Shown piece after piece: positions 54,357 through 61,700 of a stretch of 64,000 nucleotides of DNA. The notes beneath the pieces were generated by a model that did no database searches, had not been told where the DNA came from, and worked only from the letters and a program-made list of their open reading frames with translations. How positions within the stretch are numbered: position 1 is the stretch's first letter; each line of letters begins with the position of its first letter. The stretch is taken from contig DASPNP010000016.1 of assembly GCA_035626475.1 (NCBI GenBank), forward strand, positions 24,366 to 88,365, written 5' to 3'. Position numbers and translations under genes: made by a program. This stretch comes from DASPKT01 sp035626475. Lineage in GTDB: Bacteria; Pseudomonadota; Alphaproteobacteria; Azospirillales; Azospirillaceae.

Positions 54357-56441
54357 TCACCAGACCTTCACGCGGCCCTCGGGCGGCAGGTACAGCTTCT
54401 CGTCCGACTTCACGCCGTAGGCCTGGTACCAGCTGTCCAGGTTGCGCACGGTCAGCACCCGGTAGGGGCCGGGGGCGTGGACGTCGGTGACGATCTGCTG
54501 CTTCAGCGAGGCCTCGCGCCGCTTCTCGCGCCAGCCCTGGGCGAAGGCCAGGAAGAAGCGCTGGTCGCCCGACAGCCCGTCGATGACCGGCGCCTCCTTG
54601 CCGCCCAGCGACAGGCGGTAGGCGTCGTAAGCCGCGGCCAGGCCGGCCACGTCGGCGATGTTCTCGCCCAGCGTCAGCGTGCCGTTGATGCGGATGCCGG
54701 GCAGCGGTTCGTAGGCGTCGTACTGCGCGACCAGCTTCTTGCCGGCGGCCTCGAAATGCTCGAGGTCCTCCTTCTTCCACCAGTTGCGCAGCCGCCCCTC
54801 GGCGTCGAAGTCGGAGCCGAGATTGTCGAAGGCGTGGCTGATCTCGTGCCCGATGATCGAGCCGATGGCGCCGTAGTTGGCCGCCGCGTCCGCCGCCGGG
54901 TCGAAATAGGGCGCCTCCAGGATGGCGGCCGGGAAGTTCAGCGCGTTCTGCAGCGGCAAGTTCACGGCGTTGACCGTCTGCGGCGTCATCCACCACTCGT
55001 TCCGGTCGACCGGCTTGCCCAGCTTGGCGCGCTGGTGGCGGTATTCCTGCAGCTCGGCCCGGCGGGCGTTGCCGTAGGCGTCGCCGCGGCGGATCTCCAG
55101 GCCGGAATAATCGCGCCAGGTCTCGGGATAGCCGACGCCGACCTTCAGCGCCGCGACCTTGGCCTTCGCCATGGCCTTGGTCTCCGGCGTCATCCAGTCC
55201 AGCGCGTCGATGCGGCGGTCGAAGGCGGCCAGAATGTTGCGCACCATGTCCTGCACCTGGGCCTTGGCCTCGGGCGAGAAATGGCGCTTCACGTAGATCT
55301 GGCCGACCGCGTCGCCCAGCGCGATGTTGGTGTCGGAGATGGCGCGCTTCCAGCGGTCGCGCTGCTTGGTGGTGCCGCTGAGCGCCGTGCCGTAGAAGGC
55401 GAAGCGCTGGTCGGACACGGCCTTGGGCAGGTAGTTGGCGCCGTTGTTGATGGCGTGGAAGGCCAGATAGTCCTGCCAGGCCGACAGCTTCTCGGAGCCC
55501 ACCAGCTTGGCGAGGCCGGTGATGGCCTTGGGCTGCCAGGCGATGAAGGTCTCCTGGTCGGAAAGGCCGGCGGCCTGGAAGTAGGCGTTCCAGTCCAGCC
55601 CCGGCGCCTTCTTCGCGAACTCGGCGCGCTTCCAGGGATTGTTGCCGTTGTGGACGTCCTGGCTGTCGGTCAGCGAAGTCTGCGCCCGGGCGATCTTCAT
55701 TTCCAGGTCATAGACGCGGCGTGCGCGGACGTCGGCATCCTCGTACCCGGCATGGCGCAGCATGGCGGCGATGTGGGCGCGGTACTTGTCGCGCAGCGCC
55801 GCCATCTCCTTGGACTGGTCGACATAGTATTCGCGGTCGGGCATGCCGAGGCCGCCCTGCAGCAGATAGGGCGTGTTGCGCGTCGGGTCCTCGGGCGCCT
55901 GCGCGACGAAGAGGCCGAACAGGTTGGTGGTCCAGAAGTTGGTGGCGTTCAGCGGGTCGACGTCGGCGCGCAGATTCTCGCCCAGATACCGCGCCAGGTC
56001 GGCCTTGGACTTCAGCCCGCGGATGGCCTGCAGCTCCGGCTGCAGCGGCGCCAGCCCCTGCGCCTCGATGGCGGCCTCGTCCATGAAGGAGGCGTAGTAG
56101 TCGGCGATCTTCGCCATGTCGCTGCCGGCGGCCGGCTTGCCCTGGGCGATCTCCTGGAACAGGTCCGCCATCCGCTTCTCGGCCTTCTGGAAGACCTCGA
56201 AGCCGACGCCGACGGAGGAGCGGTCGGCCGGGATCTCGGTCGACTTGCGCCAGCCGCCATTGGCATAGGCGTCGAAATCGTCGCCGGGCTTCACGGTCTG
56301 GTCGACATAGGCGAGGCTGACGCCGCTCTTCAGCGCGGGCGCGGCGGCCACACTCTGCGCCGCCGGGGCGGCGTCGCGGTTGGCGGAGCAGGCGGCCAGC
56401 GCGCCCAGGCAGACGCCGGCGAGCAGAAGACGCTTCAACAT
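54357..56441 (-). CDS. M13 family (neprilysin/PepO-like) zinc metallopeptidase lipoprotein
   Basis: 694 residues. A lipoprotein signal is present (LKRLLLAGVCLGALAACSAN, lipobox LAAC), so it is anchored to the membrane outside the cytoplasm. Zinc site: IIGHEISHAFDNLGS with H-E-x-x-H near 532-536, the downstream Glu in LGENIADVAGLAAAYDA, and VRNLDSWYQAYGVK as the C-terminal family end. VNAVNLPLQNALNFPAAILEAPYFDP is the substrate-binding N-A-Y/F region. These enzymes cleave oligopeptides on the N side of hydrophobic residues. Confidence 0.95.
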   Translation of the reverse strand: MLKRLLLAGVCLGALAACSANRDAAPAAQSVAAAPALKSGVSLAYVDQTVKPGDDFDAYANGGWRKSTEIPADRSSVGVGFEVFQKAEKRMADLFQEIAQGKPAAGSDMAKIADYYASFMDEAAIEAQGLAPLQPELQAIRGLKSKADLARYLGENLRADVDPLNATNFWTTNLFGLFVAQAPEDPTRNTPYLLQGGLGMPDREYYVDQSKEMAALRDKYRAHIAAMLRHAGYEDADVRARRVYDLEMKIARAQTSLTDSQDVHNGNNPWKRAEFAKKAPGLDWNAYFQAAGLSDQETFIAWQPKAITGLAKLVGSEKLSAWQDYLAFHAINNGANYLPKAVSDQRFAFYGTALSGTTKQRDRWKRAISDTNIALGDAVGQIYVKRHFSPEAKAQVQDMVRNILAAFDRRIDALDWMTPETKAMAKAKVAALKVGVGYPETWRDYSGLEIRRGDAYGNARRAELQEYRHQRAKLGKPVDRNEWWMTPQTVNAVNLPLQNALNFPAAILEAPYFDPAADAAANYGAIGSIIGHEISHAFDNLGSDFDAEGRLRNWWKKEDLEHFEAAGKKLVAQYDAYEPLPGIRINGTLTLGENIADVAGLAAAYDAYRLSLGGKEAPVIDGLSGDQRFFLAFAQGWREKRREASLKQQIVTDVHAPGPYRVLTVRNLDSWYQAYGVKSDEKLYLPPEGRVKVW

Positions 56442-56579
56442 GGGGTTCCCTCCCGGATGCGCCGGCCTTGCGGCGGCCGGCCTTCATTTCCGGAGGGAGA
56501 GTAGGGTCATGCCGCGCCGCGCGCAAAAGAATTCACGCGCGGTGCCGATGCTTGCGAAGCCGCAGCGAATACTTGAAGT

Positions 56580-56640
56580 TCATCCTTCTCCCCTTGAGGG
56601 AGAAGGATAAGGGCCAGCGCCGGAGGCGTGGGAGATGGGG
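56580..56640. repeat. Partial family C repeat
   Basis: CATCCTTCTCCCCTTGAGGG with AGAAGGAT, then only the beginning of the second unit; the remaining part is absent. Confidence 0.65.
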
Positions 56641-56663
56641 GGAGGCAGGCGAGGCTGGCGCGT

Positions 56664-56803
56664 GGTGCGTCCTTCGACAGGCTCATCCTTCGACAGGCTC
56701 AGGATGAGGGAGGTTGGTTCCAGGCACTCCCGGCGCAAACCCGTCATGACTTGGCCGGGAGCAGCAAAATCCCCCTCATGCTGAGCTTGTCAAAGCACGC
56801 ACC
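56664..56803. repeat. Dispersed inverted repeat, family B copy 7 with duplicated left arm
   Basis: The left arm contains CCTTCGACAGGCTCA twice in a row, then GGATGAGG; the right arm is CCTCATGCTGAGCTTGTC with AAAGCACGCACC. With the partial family C element before it, this accounts for most of the 379-bp gap between the M13 and M28 genes. Confidence 0.82.
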
Positions 56804-56820
56804 ACAGCGCCGCCCTCCCC

Positions 56821-58455
56821 TCACTTCCCCCGCCGCTGCTCCTCGCGGATGGCCTTGAACTCGGTGCCCTCGCGCCAAGCGGGCCAGCTGGTGCCGTTGG
56901 CCAGCTCGCGGCCGATGTCCAGGTTCATGCGGGTCTCCTCGACCATGCCGCGCAGATCGAGCTGGGGCCCGTACTCGTCGTCCGGCGTGTGGTAGCGCAG
57001 GCGGGTGTAGGCGTCCATCTGCGCCTTGCCCCACTCCGCCCCGTGCTCGACGCTGTCGGTGCCCTGGGTCGCCCACATGGCGGGGATGCCGACCCGCGCC
57101 AGGCTGAAATGGTCGGAGCGGTAGTAGAGGCCGCGCTCGGGGAAGGGCTCGGGCTTCACCACCTTGCCGTTGGCGGCCGCCCAGCGCGCGACATGGTCCT
57201 CCAGCTCCGACTTGCCGGCGCCGACCACCATGATGTCGCGCATCGGCCCGAAGGTGCCCATCATCTCGATGTTGAGGTTCGCCACCGTCTGCGCCGCCGG
57301 CCAGATGGGGTTGCGGCCGTAATATTCCGATCCGATCAGCCCCTGCTCCTCCGCCGCGAAGCTGATGAAGGCGACGGTGCGCTTGGGCTTCTCCTTGGCC
57401 TGGCCGAAGGTGCGGGCGATCTCCAGCATGGCGGAGACGGCGGTCGCGTTGTCCACCGCGCCGTTGTAGATGTCGTCGCCGCCGACCGCGGGCCCGCGGC
57501 CCAGATGGTCCCAGTGGGCGGAGTAGAGCACGACCTCGTCCGGCCGCTCCGACCCCTTCACCATGCCGACCACGTTGCGCGACACCAGCTTGCGGTGGGC
57601 CGTCTTGAAATCGGCGGAGAAGGTCAGGTCCAGCGGCACCGCCTTGAAGCCGCGCTTGGAGGCGGCCACCGTGAGCGCGTCCAGGTCCTGGCCGCCCATG
57701 GCGACCATCTCGCGCGCCACCGCCAGCTGCACCCAGCCCTCCAGCGCCGCCAAGCCCTTGCCGGCGTTCTCCGGCTCGATGTGCAGCTTGGGCTGGCGGT
57801 TGGAGTTGGCGGTGATGGCCCAGGGATATCCGGCCGCCTGCGCCTCGTGCACGATGATCACGCCGGCCGCTCCCTGGCGCGCGGCCTCGGCATATTTGTA
57901 GGGCCAGCGGCCGTACCAGGTCATGGCCTTGCCGCCGAACAGGCTCTCGTCGCCGACATTGAAGCCGGGGTCGTTGACCAGCACCATCACGACCTTGCCG
58001 CGCACGTCGACGCCTTCATAGTCGTTCCAGCCATGCTCCGGCGCCACGACGCCGTGGCCGACGAAGACGACGGGCGCGTCGCGGACGGTCGGGTTGTCCT
58101 CCAGCCGGCGGGTCCAGTACATGGCCTGGGTGAAGTATTCGTACTGCTTCGCTTCTCCCTTGCCGGAGCGTACCGAGATGCGGCCGGGGTCCTTCATGGT
58201 GACCTCGACCAGCGGCACGTCCTGGTACCAGCCGCCGTTCACCGCCGGCTCCAGCCCCGCCGCCTTGTACTGCTCGGCGATGTAGGCGACGGCCTTGTCC
58301 TCGCCCGGCGTGCCGGGCTTGCGCCCCTCGAATTCGTCGGAGGCCAGCACCTCGATGTGCCGGCCGAGCCGCTCGACGGTGATGTCCTGGGCGAGCGCTT
58401 GGGTGAAGGCGGTTCCGGCGAGCAGGCCGGCGAGCAGAAGGGAGGCGGTGCGCAT
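56821..58455 (-). CDS. Secreted M28 family (PA-domain) zinc aminopeptidase-like peptidase
   Basis: 544 residues from the ATG at 58455; an upstream in-frame ATG gives an unlikely Arg-rich leader. Signal peptide RTASLLLAGLLAGTAFTQALAQ. A protease-associated domain (about 120-260) is inserted before the catalytic part. Zinc ligands: YSAHWDHLG, YNGAVDNATAVSAMLEIA, the Glu pair in FISFAAEEQGLIGSEYY, and RYHTPDDEY near the C-terminus. It fits the group of exported aminopeptidases/carboxypeptidases and probably works together with the neighbouring M13 enzyme. Confidence 0.94.
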   Translation of the reverse strand: MRTASLLLAGLLAGTAFTQALAQDITVERLGRHIEVLASDEFEGRKPGTPGEDKAVAYIAEQYKAAGLEPAVNGGWYQDVPLVEVTMKDPGRISVRSGKGEAKQYEYFTQAMYWTRRLEDNPTVRDAPVVFVGHGVVAPEHGWNDYEGVDVRGKVVMVLVNDPGFNVGDESLFGGKAMTWYGRWPYKYAEAARQGAAGVIIVHEAQAAGYPWAITANSNRQPKLHIEPENAGKGLAALEGWVQLAVAREMVAMGGQDLDALTVAASKRGFKAVPLDLTFSADFKTAHRKLVSRNVVGMVKGSERPDEVVLYSAHWDHLGRGPAVGGDDIYNGAVDNATAVSAMLEIARTFGQAKEKPKRTVAFISFAAEEQGLIGSEYYGRNPIWPAAQTVANLNIEMMGTFGPMRDIMVVGAGKSELEDHVARWAAANGKVVKPEPFPERGLYYRSDHFSLARVGIPAMWATQGTDSVEHGAEWGKAQMDAYTRLRYHTPDDEYGPQLDLRGMVEETRMNLDIGRELANGTSWPAWREGTEFKAIREEQRRGK

Positions 58456-58540
58456 GCGGTCGGCTCTCCTGGTGGGGCGCCCTGGGTAGCACCCGGTGGT
58501 CACCCCCCTCAACCCCCGAGGCGCGGATTCTTCCCGCCTT

Positions 58541-58742
58541 CAATCCCTCGCCCCTTGCGGGAGAGGGATGGGCCCCGCCGCGAAGCGGTGGGAGGGTGAG
58601 GGGTCGGACGCCGCAGGCGGACGTTCTCGACCGCTGATCCAAAGCTTACCCGTCGAAAAGGCCCGGGCTGCGCCCGGTCCACCCCTCATCCTCCCCAAGC
58701 AGGCTTGGGGCCCCATCCTTCTCCCGCAAGGGGAGAAGGATA
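58541..58742. repeat. Dispersed GC-rich repeat, family C copy
   Basis: Nearly identical in its two ends to the copy at 45882-46080: CCCTCGCCCCTTGCGGGAGA and GGAGGGTGAGGGG on the left, CCTCATCCTCCCCAAGCAGG and the CTTCTCCCGCAAGGGGAGAAG hairpin on the right. Confidence 0.82.
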
Positions 58743-58753
58743 ATCAACGCCCC

Positions 58754-59035
58754 TCACCCCCTGGCGCGCAGATTCTTCCCCACGATGGCGAGGATGATCA
58801 GGATGAAGGCGCAGAGGCGCAGCATGTAGATCCAGGCGACCTCGTCGCCGTCGCCCTCCGCGAAGGCCACCGCCGCCTGGTTGGCGGCCATCAGCCAGAA
58901 GGCCGCCGCGAAGGACAGGAAGAAGCCGTCGCGCGTCCGGGCCCAGAAGCGCAGGAAGTACACGCCGGCCAGCATGTAGCCCATGGTGGCGGCGCCGGAG
59001 ATATAGAGGAGGTTCTGATACAGGAAGTCCATCAT
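58754..59035 (-). CDS. DUF5985 family small membrane protein (second copy)
   Basis: 93 residues with three hydrophobic segments: FLYQNLLYISGAATMGYMLAGVYFLRFW, FFLSFAAAFWLMAANQAAVAF and YMLRLCAFILIILAIVGKN. The RFWARTRDGFFLSFAAAFW stretch is the family core. DUF5985 proteins have no known function; they occur as tandem pairs beside hybrid kinases. 7 bp downstream of the other copy. Confidence 0.85.
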   Translation of the reverse strand: MMDFLYQNLLYISGAATMGYMLAGVYFLRFWARTRDGFFLSFAAAFWLMAANQAAVAFAEGDGDEVAWIYMLRLCAFILIILAIVGKNLRARG

Positions 59036-59042
59036 GCGCTCC

Positions 59043-59306
59043 TCAGTCGGTTTCCCAGATGAAGCCGACCAGCAGGATGGTCAGGGACGCCAGCGCCGTC
59101 AGGGTACGGAACGGGCGCATGTCGATGTGGGGCAGGATCATCAGGTCGACGACCAGCAGCATGTTGTTGAGGAAAAGGCCGGTGAAGCACAGCGCGCTCA
59201 GCAGCAGCAGCCGGGTCCGGCTCTTCAGATAGCCGCGGATCAGCAGCAGCATGCAGACCAGGCTGGTCGCGGCGCAGAGCAGGTAGATGGCGGCGCCTAG
59301 GGTCAT
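59043..59306 (-). CDS. DUF5985 family small membrane protein (first copy)
   Basis: 87 residues. Hydrophobic segments LGAAIYLLCAATSLVCMLLLIRGYL, RLLLLSALCFTGLFLNNMLLVVDLMIL and LTALASLTILLVGFIWETD. Topologically it mirrors the second copy but with little sequence identity. Probably the two form a membrane hetero-oligomer. 7 bp after the winged-helix-like gene, so part of the same operon. Confidence 0.83.
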   Translation of the reverse strand: MTLGAAIYLLCAATSLVCMLLLIRGYLKSRTRLLLLSALCFTGLFLNNMLLVVDLMILPHIDMRPFRTLTALASLTILLVGFIWETD

Positions 59307-59313
59307 GATGGCC

Positions 59314-59739
59314 TCAATCCTTGCTCAGCTTGAAGGCGTCGGCGAACGACCGGATCTTCGCGTTCGGGGCGGACAGGATGGTGCGGATCAGCGCCATGGG
59401 CTGCTCGGTGTAGACGGACTGGATGGCGGCGACGCGCGAATCCAGCTCCGGGCTGGCGGGCAGATAGCGGTGGCGGTTCTCGGGCGCGTCGCCGACCAGG
59501 CCGCCATGGCGCAGCGCGGTCAGCGCCTCGTTCACGGCGGCGGCACTGCTGCGCAGCTCCTGCACGATCTCCTCGGCCGTCCATGCCCGGTCGGGCGTGC
59601 GGCGGAGCAGCATCAGGATGTCCAGCGCCCACACGGTCTTCAGGTGGGAGCGGACGAACTGCAGGAGGTCGTCCGTCAGCACACGGCGCCTCCGCCGCCG
59701 CGCGGGCGGTCGTTTCTGCCGAAGCCCCCCATCGCTCAC
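59314..59739 (-). CDS. Winged-helix-like small protein of the phosphorelay operon
   Basis: 141 residues. Arg-rich N-terminus (RQKRPPARRRRRR), then LLQFVRSHLKTVWALDILMLLRRTPDRAWTAEEIVQELRSSAAAVNEALTALRHGGLVGD, which has the look of a winged helix-turn-helix. The C-terminus is helical (IQSVYTEQPMALIRTILSAPNAKIRSFADAF). It could be an output DNA-binding protein or a protein-interaction module. Its start overlaps the upstream HWE kinase stop by 4 bp. Confidence 0.7.
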   Translation of the reverse strand: MSDGGLRQKRPPARRRRRRVLTDDLLQFVRSHLKTVWALDILMLLRRTPDRAWTAEEIVQELRSSAAAVNEALTALRHGGLVGDAPENRHRYLPASPELDSRVAAIQSVYTEQPMALIRTILSAPNAKIRSFADAFKLSKD

Positions 59740-61694
59740 GCCCTATGCGCGGCGGAGAGGCGCGCCGCCCGGGCGGGCGGCTTCGGCACGGGGCCGACGG
59801 CGGCCGCGAGGGCCGCCTCCGCCGCGACCGGCGCCTTGGCGGCGGCGCCCAGCAGGCCCGCCAGCACGCCGCGCAGCGCCGCGGCCTCCACCGGCTTCTG
59901 CAGCATCGGCACGCCGACGTAAGAGTCGTCGACGGCGACGCTGTCGTAGCCGGTCAGGAAGACGAAGGGGATGCCGCGGTCGCGCAGCCGGTCGGCGATG
60001 GGATAGGCGACCGCGCCCTTCAGGTTCACGTCCAGGATGGCGCAGTCCAGCTCCTCGCTGCCGGCGGCGGCCAGCGCCTCCTGCAGCGTGCCCACCGGCC
60101 CGACCACGTCGATGCCGAGGCCGGTCAGGATCTGCTCCATCATCAGGCCGACGATGGCCTCGTCCTCGACCAGCATGACCCGCAGCCGCGGCGGCAGCGC
60201 CGCCGACGAGGACGGGATCTCGGCCGGGCGGGACCCGGTCATGGGCGCCGTCTGCTCGGTCACCTCGGTGCGCGGGATGGCGATGGTGCATGCCAGCCCC
60301 TCCGCCCGCCAGTCGAAGGCGACGGTGCCGGACAGCTGCTGCTCGATGCTGGCGCGGATGACCCGGACACCGAAGCCCTCGCGCTTGGGCTGGCCGGAGG
60401 TGGGCCCGCCGGTCTCGGTCCAGGTCAGGGCCAGCATGTCGCCCGCCATGCGCCAGGTCAGCGAGACCGAGCCCTGGGCGGTGGACAGCGCCCCGTACTT
60501 GGCGGCGTTGGTCGCCAGCTCGTGGAAGGCCAGGGCCAGCGTCTGCGCCGTCGCCGGGCGCAGCTGGTAGGCGGGGCCGTCGCAGCGGACGCGGCCGGCC
60601 TTGCCGTCCTGGTAGGGCTCCAGCTCCTCGCGCGCCAGGCGCGCCAGGTCGGCGCCCTCCCAGCGGCTTTCCGACAGCAGCGTGTGGACCGAGGCGATGG
60701 CGCGGATGCGGCCTTCGACGATGTCCACATACTCGGCCACGCTGGGGGCGCGGGTCAGGCGCAGCACGCTCTGCACCACCGCGAGCGCGTTCTTGGCGCG
60801 GTGGTCGACCTCGCGGACCAGCAGCGACTGCCGGTGCTCGGCCTTGCGCCGGTCGGTCACGTCGGCGACGACGCCGCTGAGGCCGATGGTCCGGCCCTCC
60901 TCGTCCAGCGTCGGGACGACGGTGGCGCTGCACCAGCGGATCTCGCCGTCGGGACGGCAGATGCGGAACTCCGCCTGGAAGGACTGGCCCGCCTCGATGG
61001 CGCCGCGGTTCTGGTTGAACAGCCGGTCGCGGTCCTCGGGATGCACCAGGTTCTGCATGGTCTCCGGCGTCGGCGTGCGCGCCGCGTCGAAGCCCAGGAT
61101 GCGGTACAGGCCCTCGTCCCAGATCATGGTGCCGGCGCCGATGTTCCAGTCCCACGAGCCCATCTGGCCGGCGGCGAGCGCCAGCGACCGCCGCCGCTCG
61201 CTCTCGCGCAGCCGGGCGCTGTAGGCGGCCAGGGCCTCGGTCCGCTCCTCCACCCGCTTCTCGAGCTCGGCGTTCAGCGCCTCGAGCGCGCGGGTCTTGC
61301 GGTGCAGCTCGGTGAAGATCCGCACCTTGGCGCGCAGCACCTCCGGCACGACCGGCACGGGGACATAGTCCACCGCGCCCGCCTCGTAGCCGCGGATGCG
61401 GTCCAGGTCAGACATCAGGACGGCCGAGATGAAGATGATGGCCGTCTTCTCGAACCGGGGGTGCTCGCGGATCATCTCCGCGAGCTGGAACCCGTCCAGT
61501 TCGGGCATGCAGACGTCCACCAGCACCACCGCGATGTCGTGGCGCAGCAGCTGCTCCAGCGCCTCGCGGGCCGAGTTCGCCTTGATCAGCGTCTCGTCCA
61601 GCTCGGCGAGGATCGCCTCGTAGCTGAGCAGCTTGCCGGGCTGGTCGTCGACGAGGAGGATCTTGACCTTGTTGCCGTCTTCCAAGGCGATCAC
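59736..61694 (-). CDS. Receiver-PAS-HWE histidine kinase-receiver hybrid protein
   Basis: 652 residues from a GTG at 61694. Order: N-terminal receiver (ILLVDDQPGKL, VVLVDVCMPELDGF), coiled coil, PAS domain (WDWNIGAGTMIWDEGLYRILGF to GVVADVTDRRKAEHRQ), HWE-type kinase with phosphoacceptor His in REVDHRAKNALAVVQSVLRLT and ATP site FHELATNAAKYGAL, and a C-terminal receiver (MLVEDEAIVGLMMEQIL, CAILDVNLKG). HWE kinases are mainly alphaproteobacterial and often feed general stress or light signalling. The N-terminal receiver suggests it takes phosphate from the multi-receiver kinase encoded 6 bp upstream. Confidence 0.92.
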   Translation of the reverse strand: MIALEDGNKVKILLVDDQPGKLLSYEAILAELDETLIKANSAREALEQLLRHDIAVVLVDVCMPELDGFQLAEMIREHPRFEKTAIIFISAVLMSDLDRIRGYEAGAVDYVPVPVVPEVLRAKVRIFTELHRKTRALEALNAELEKRVEERTEALAAYSARLRESERRRSLALAAGQMGSWDWNIGAGTMIWDEGLYRILGFDAARTPTPETMQNLVHPEDRDRLFNQNRGAIEAGQSFQAEFRICRPDGEIRWCSATVVPTLDEEGRTIGLSGVVADVTDRRKAEHRQSLLVREVDHRAKNALAVVQSVLRLTRAPSVAEYVDIVEGRIRAIASVHTLLSESRWEGADLARLAREELEPYQDGKAGRVRCDGPAYQLRPATAQTLALAFHELATNAAKYGALSTAQGSVSLTWRMAGDMLALTWTETGGPTSGQPKREGFGVRVIRASIEQQLSGTVAFDWRAEGLACTIAIPRTEVTEQTAPMTGSRPAEIPSSSAALPPRLRVMLVEDEAIVGLMMEQILTGLGIDVVGPVGTLQEALAAAGSEELDCAILDVNLKGAVAYPIADRLRDRGIPFVFLTGYDSVAVDDSYVGVPMLQKPVEAAALRGVLAGLLGAAAKAPVAAEAALAAAVGPVPKPPARAARLSAAHRA

Positions 61695-61700
61695 GCCCCC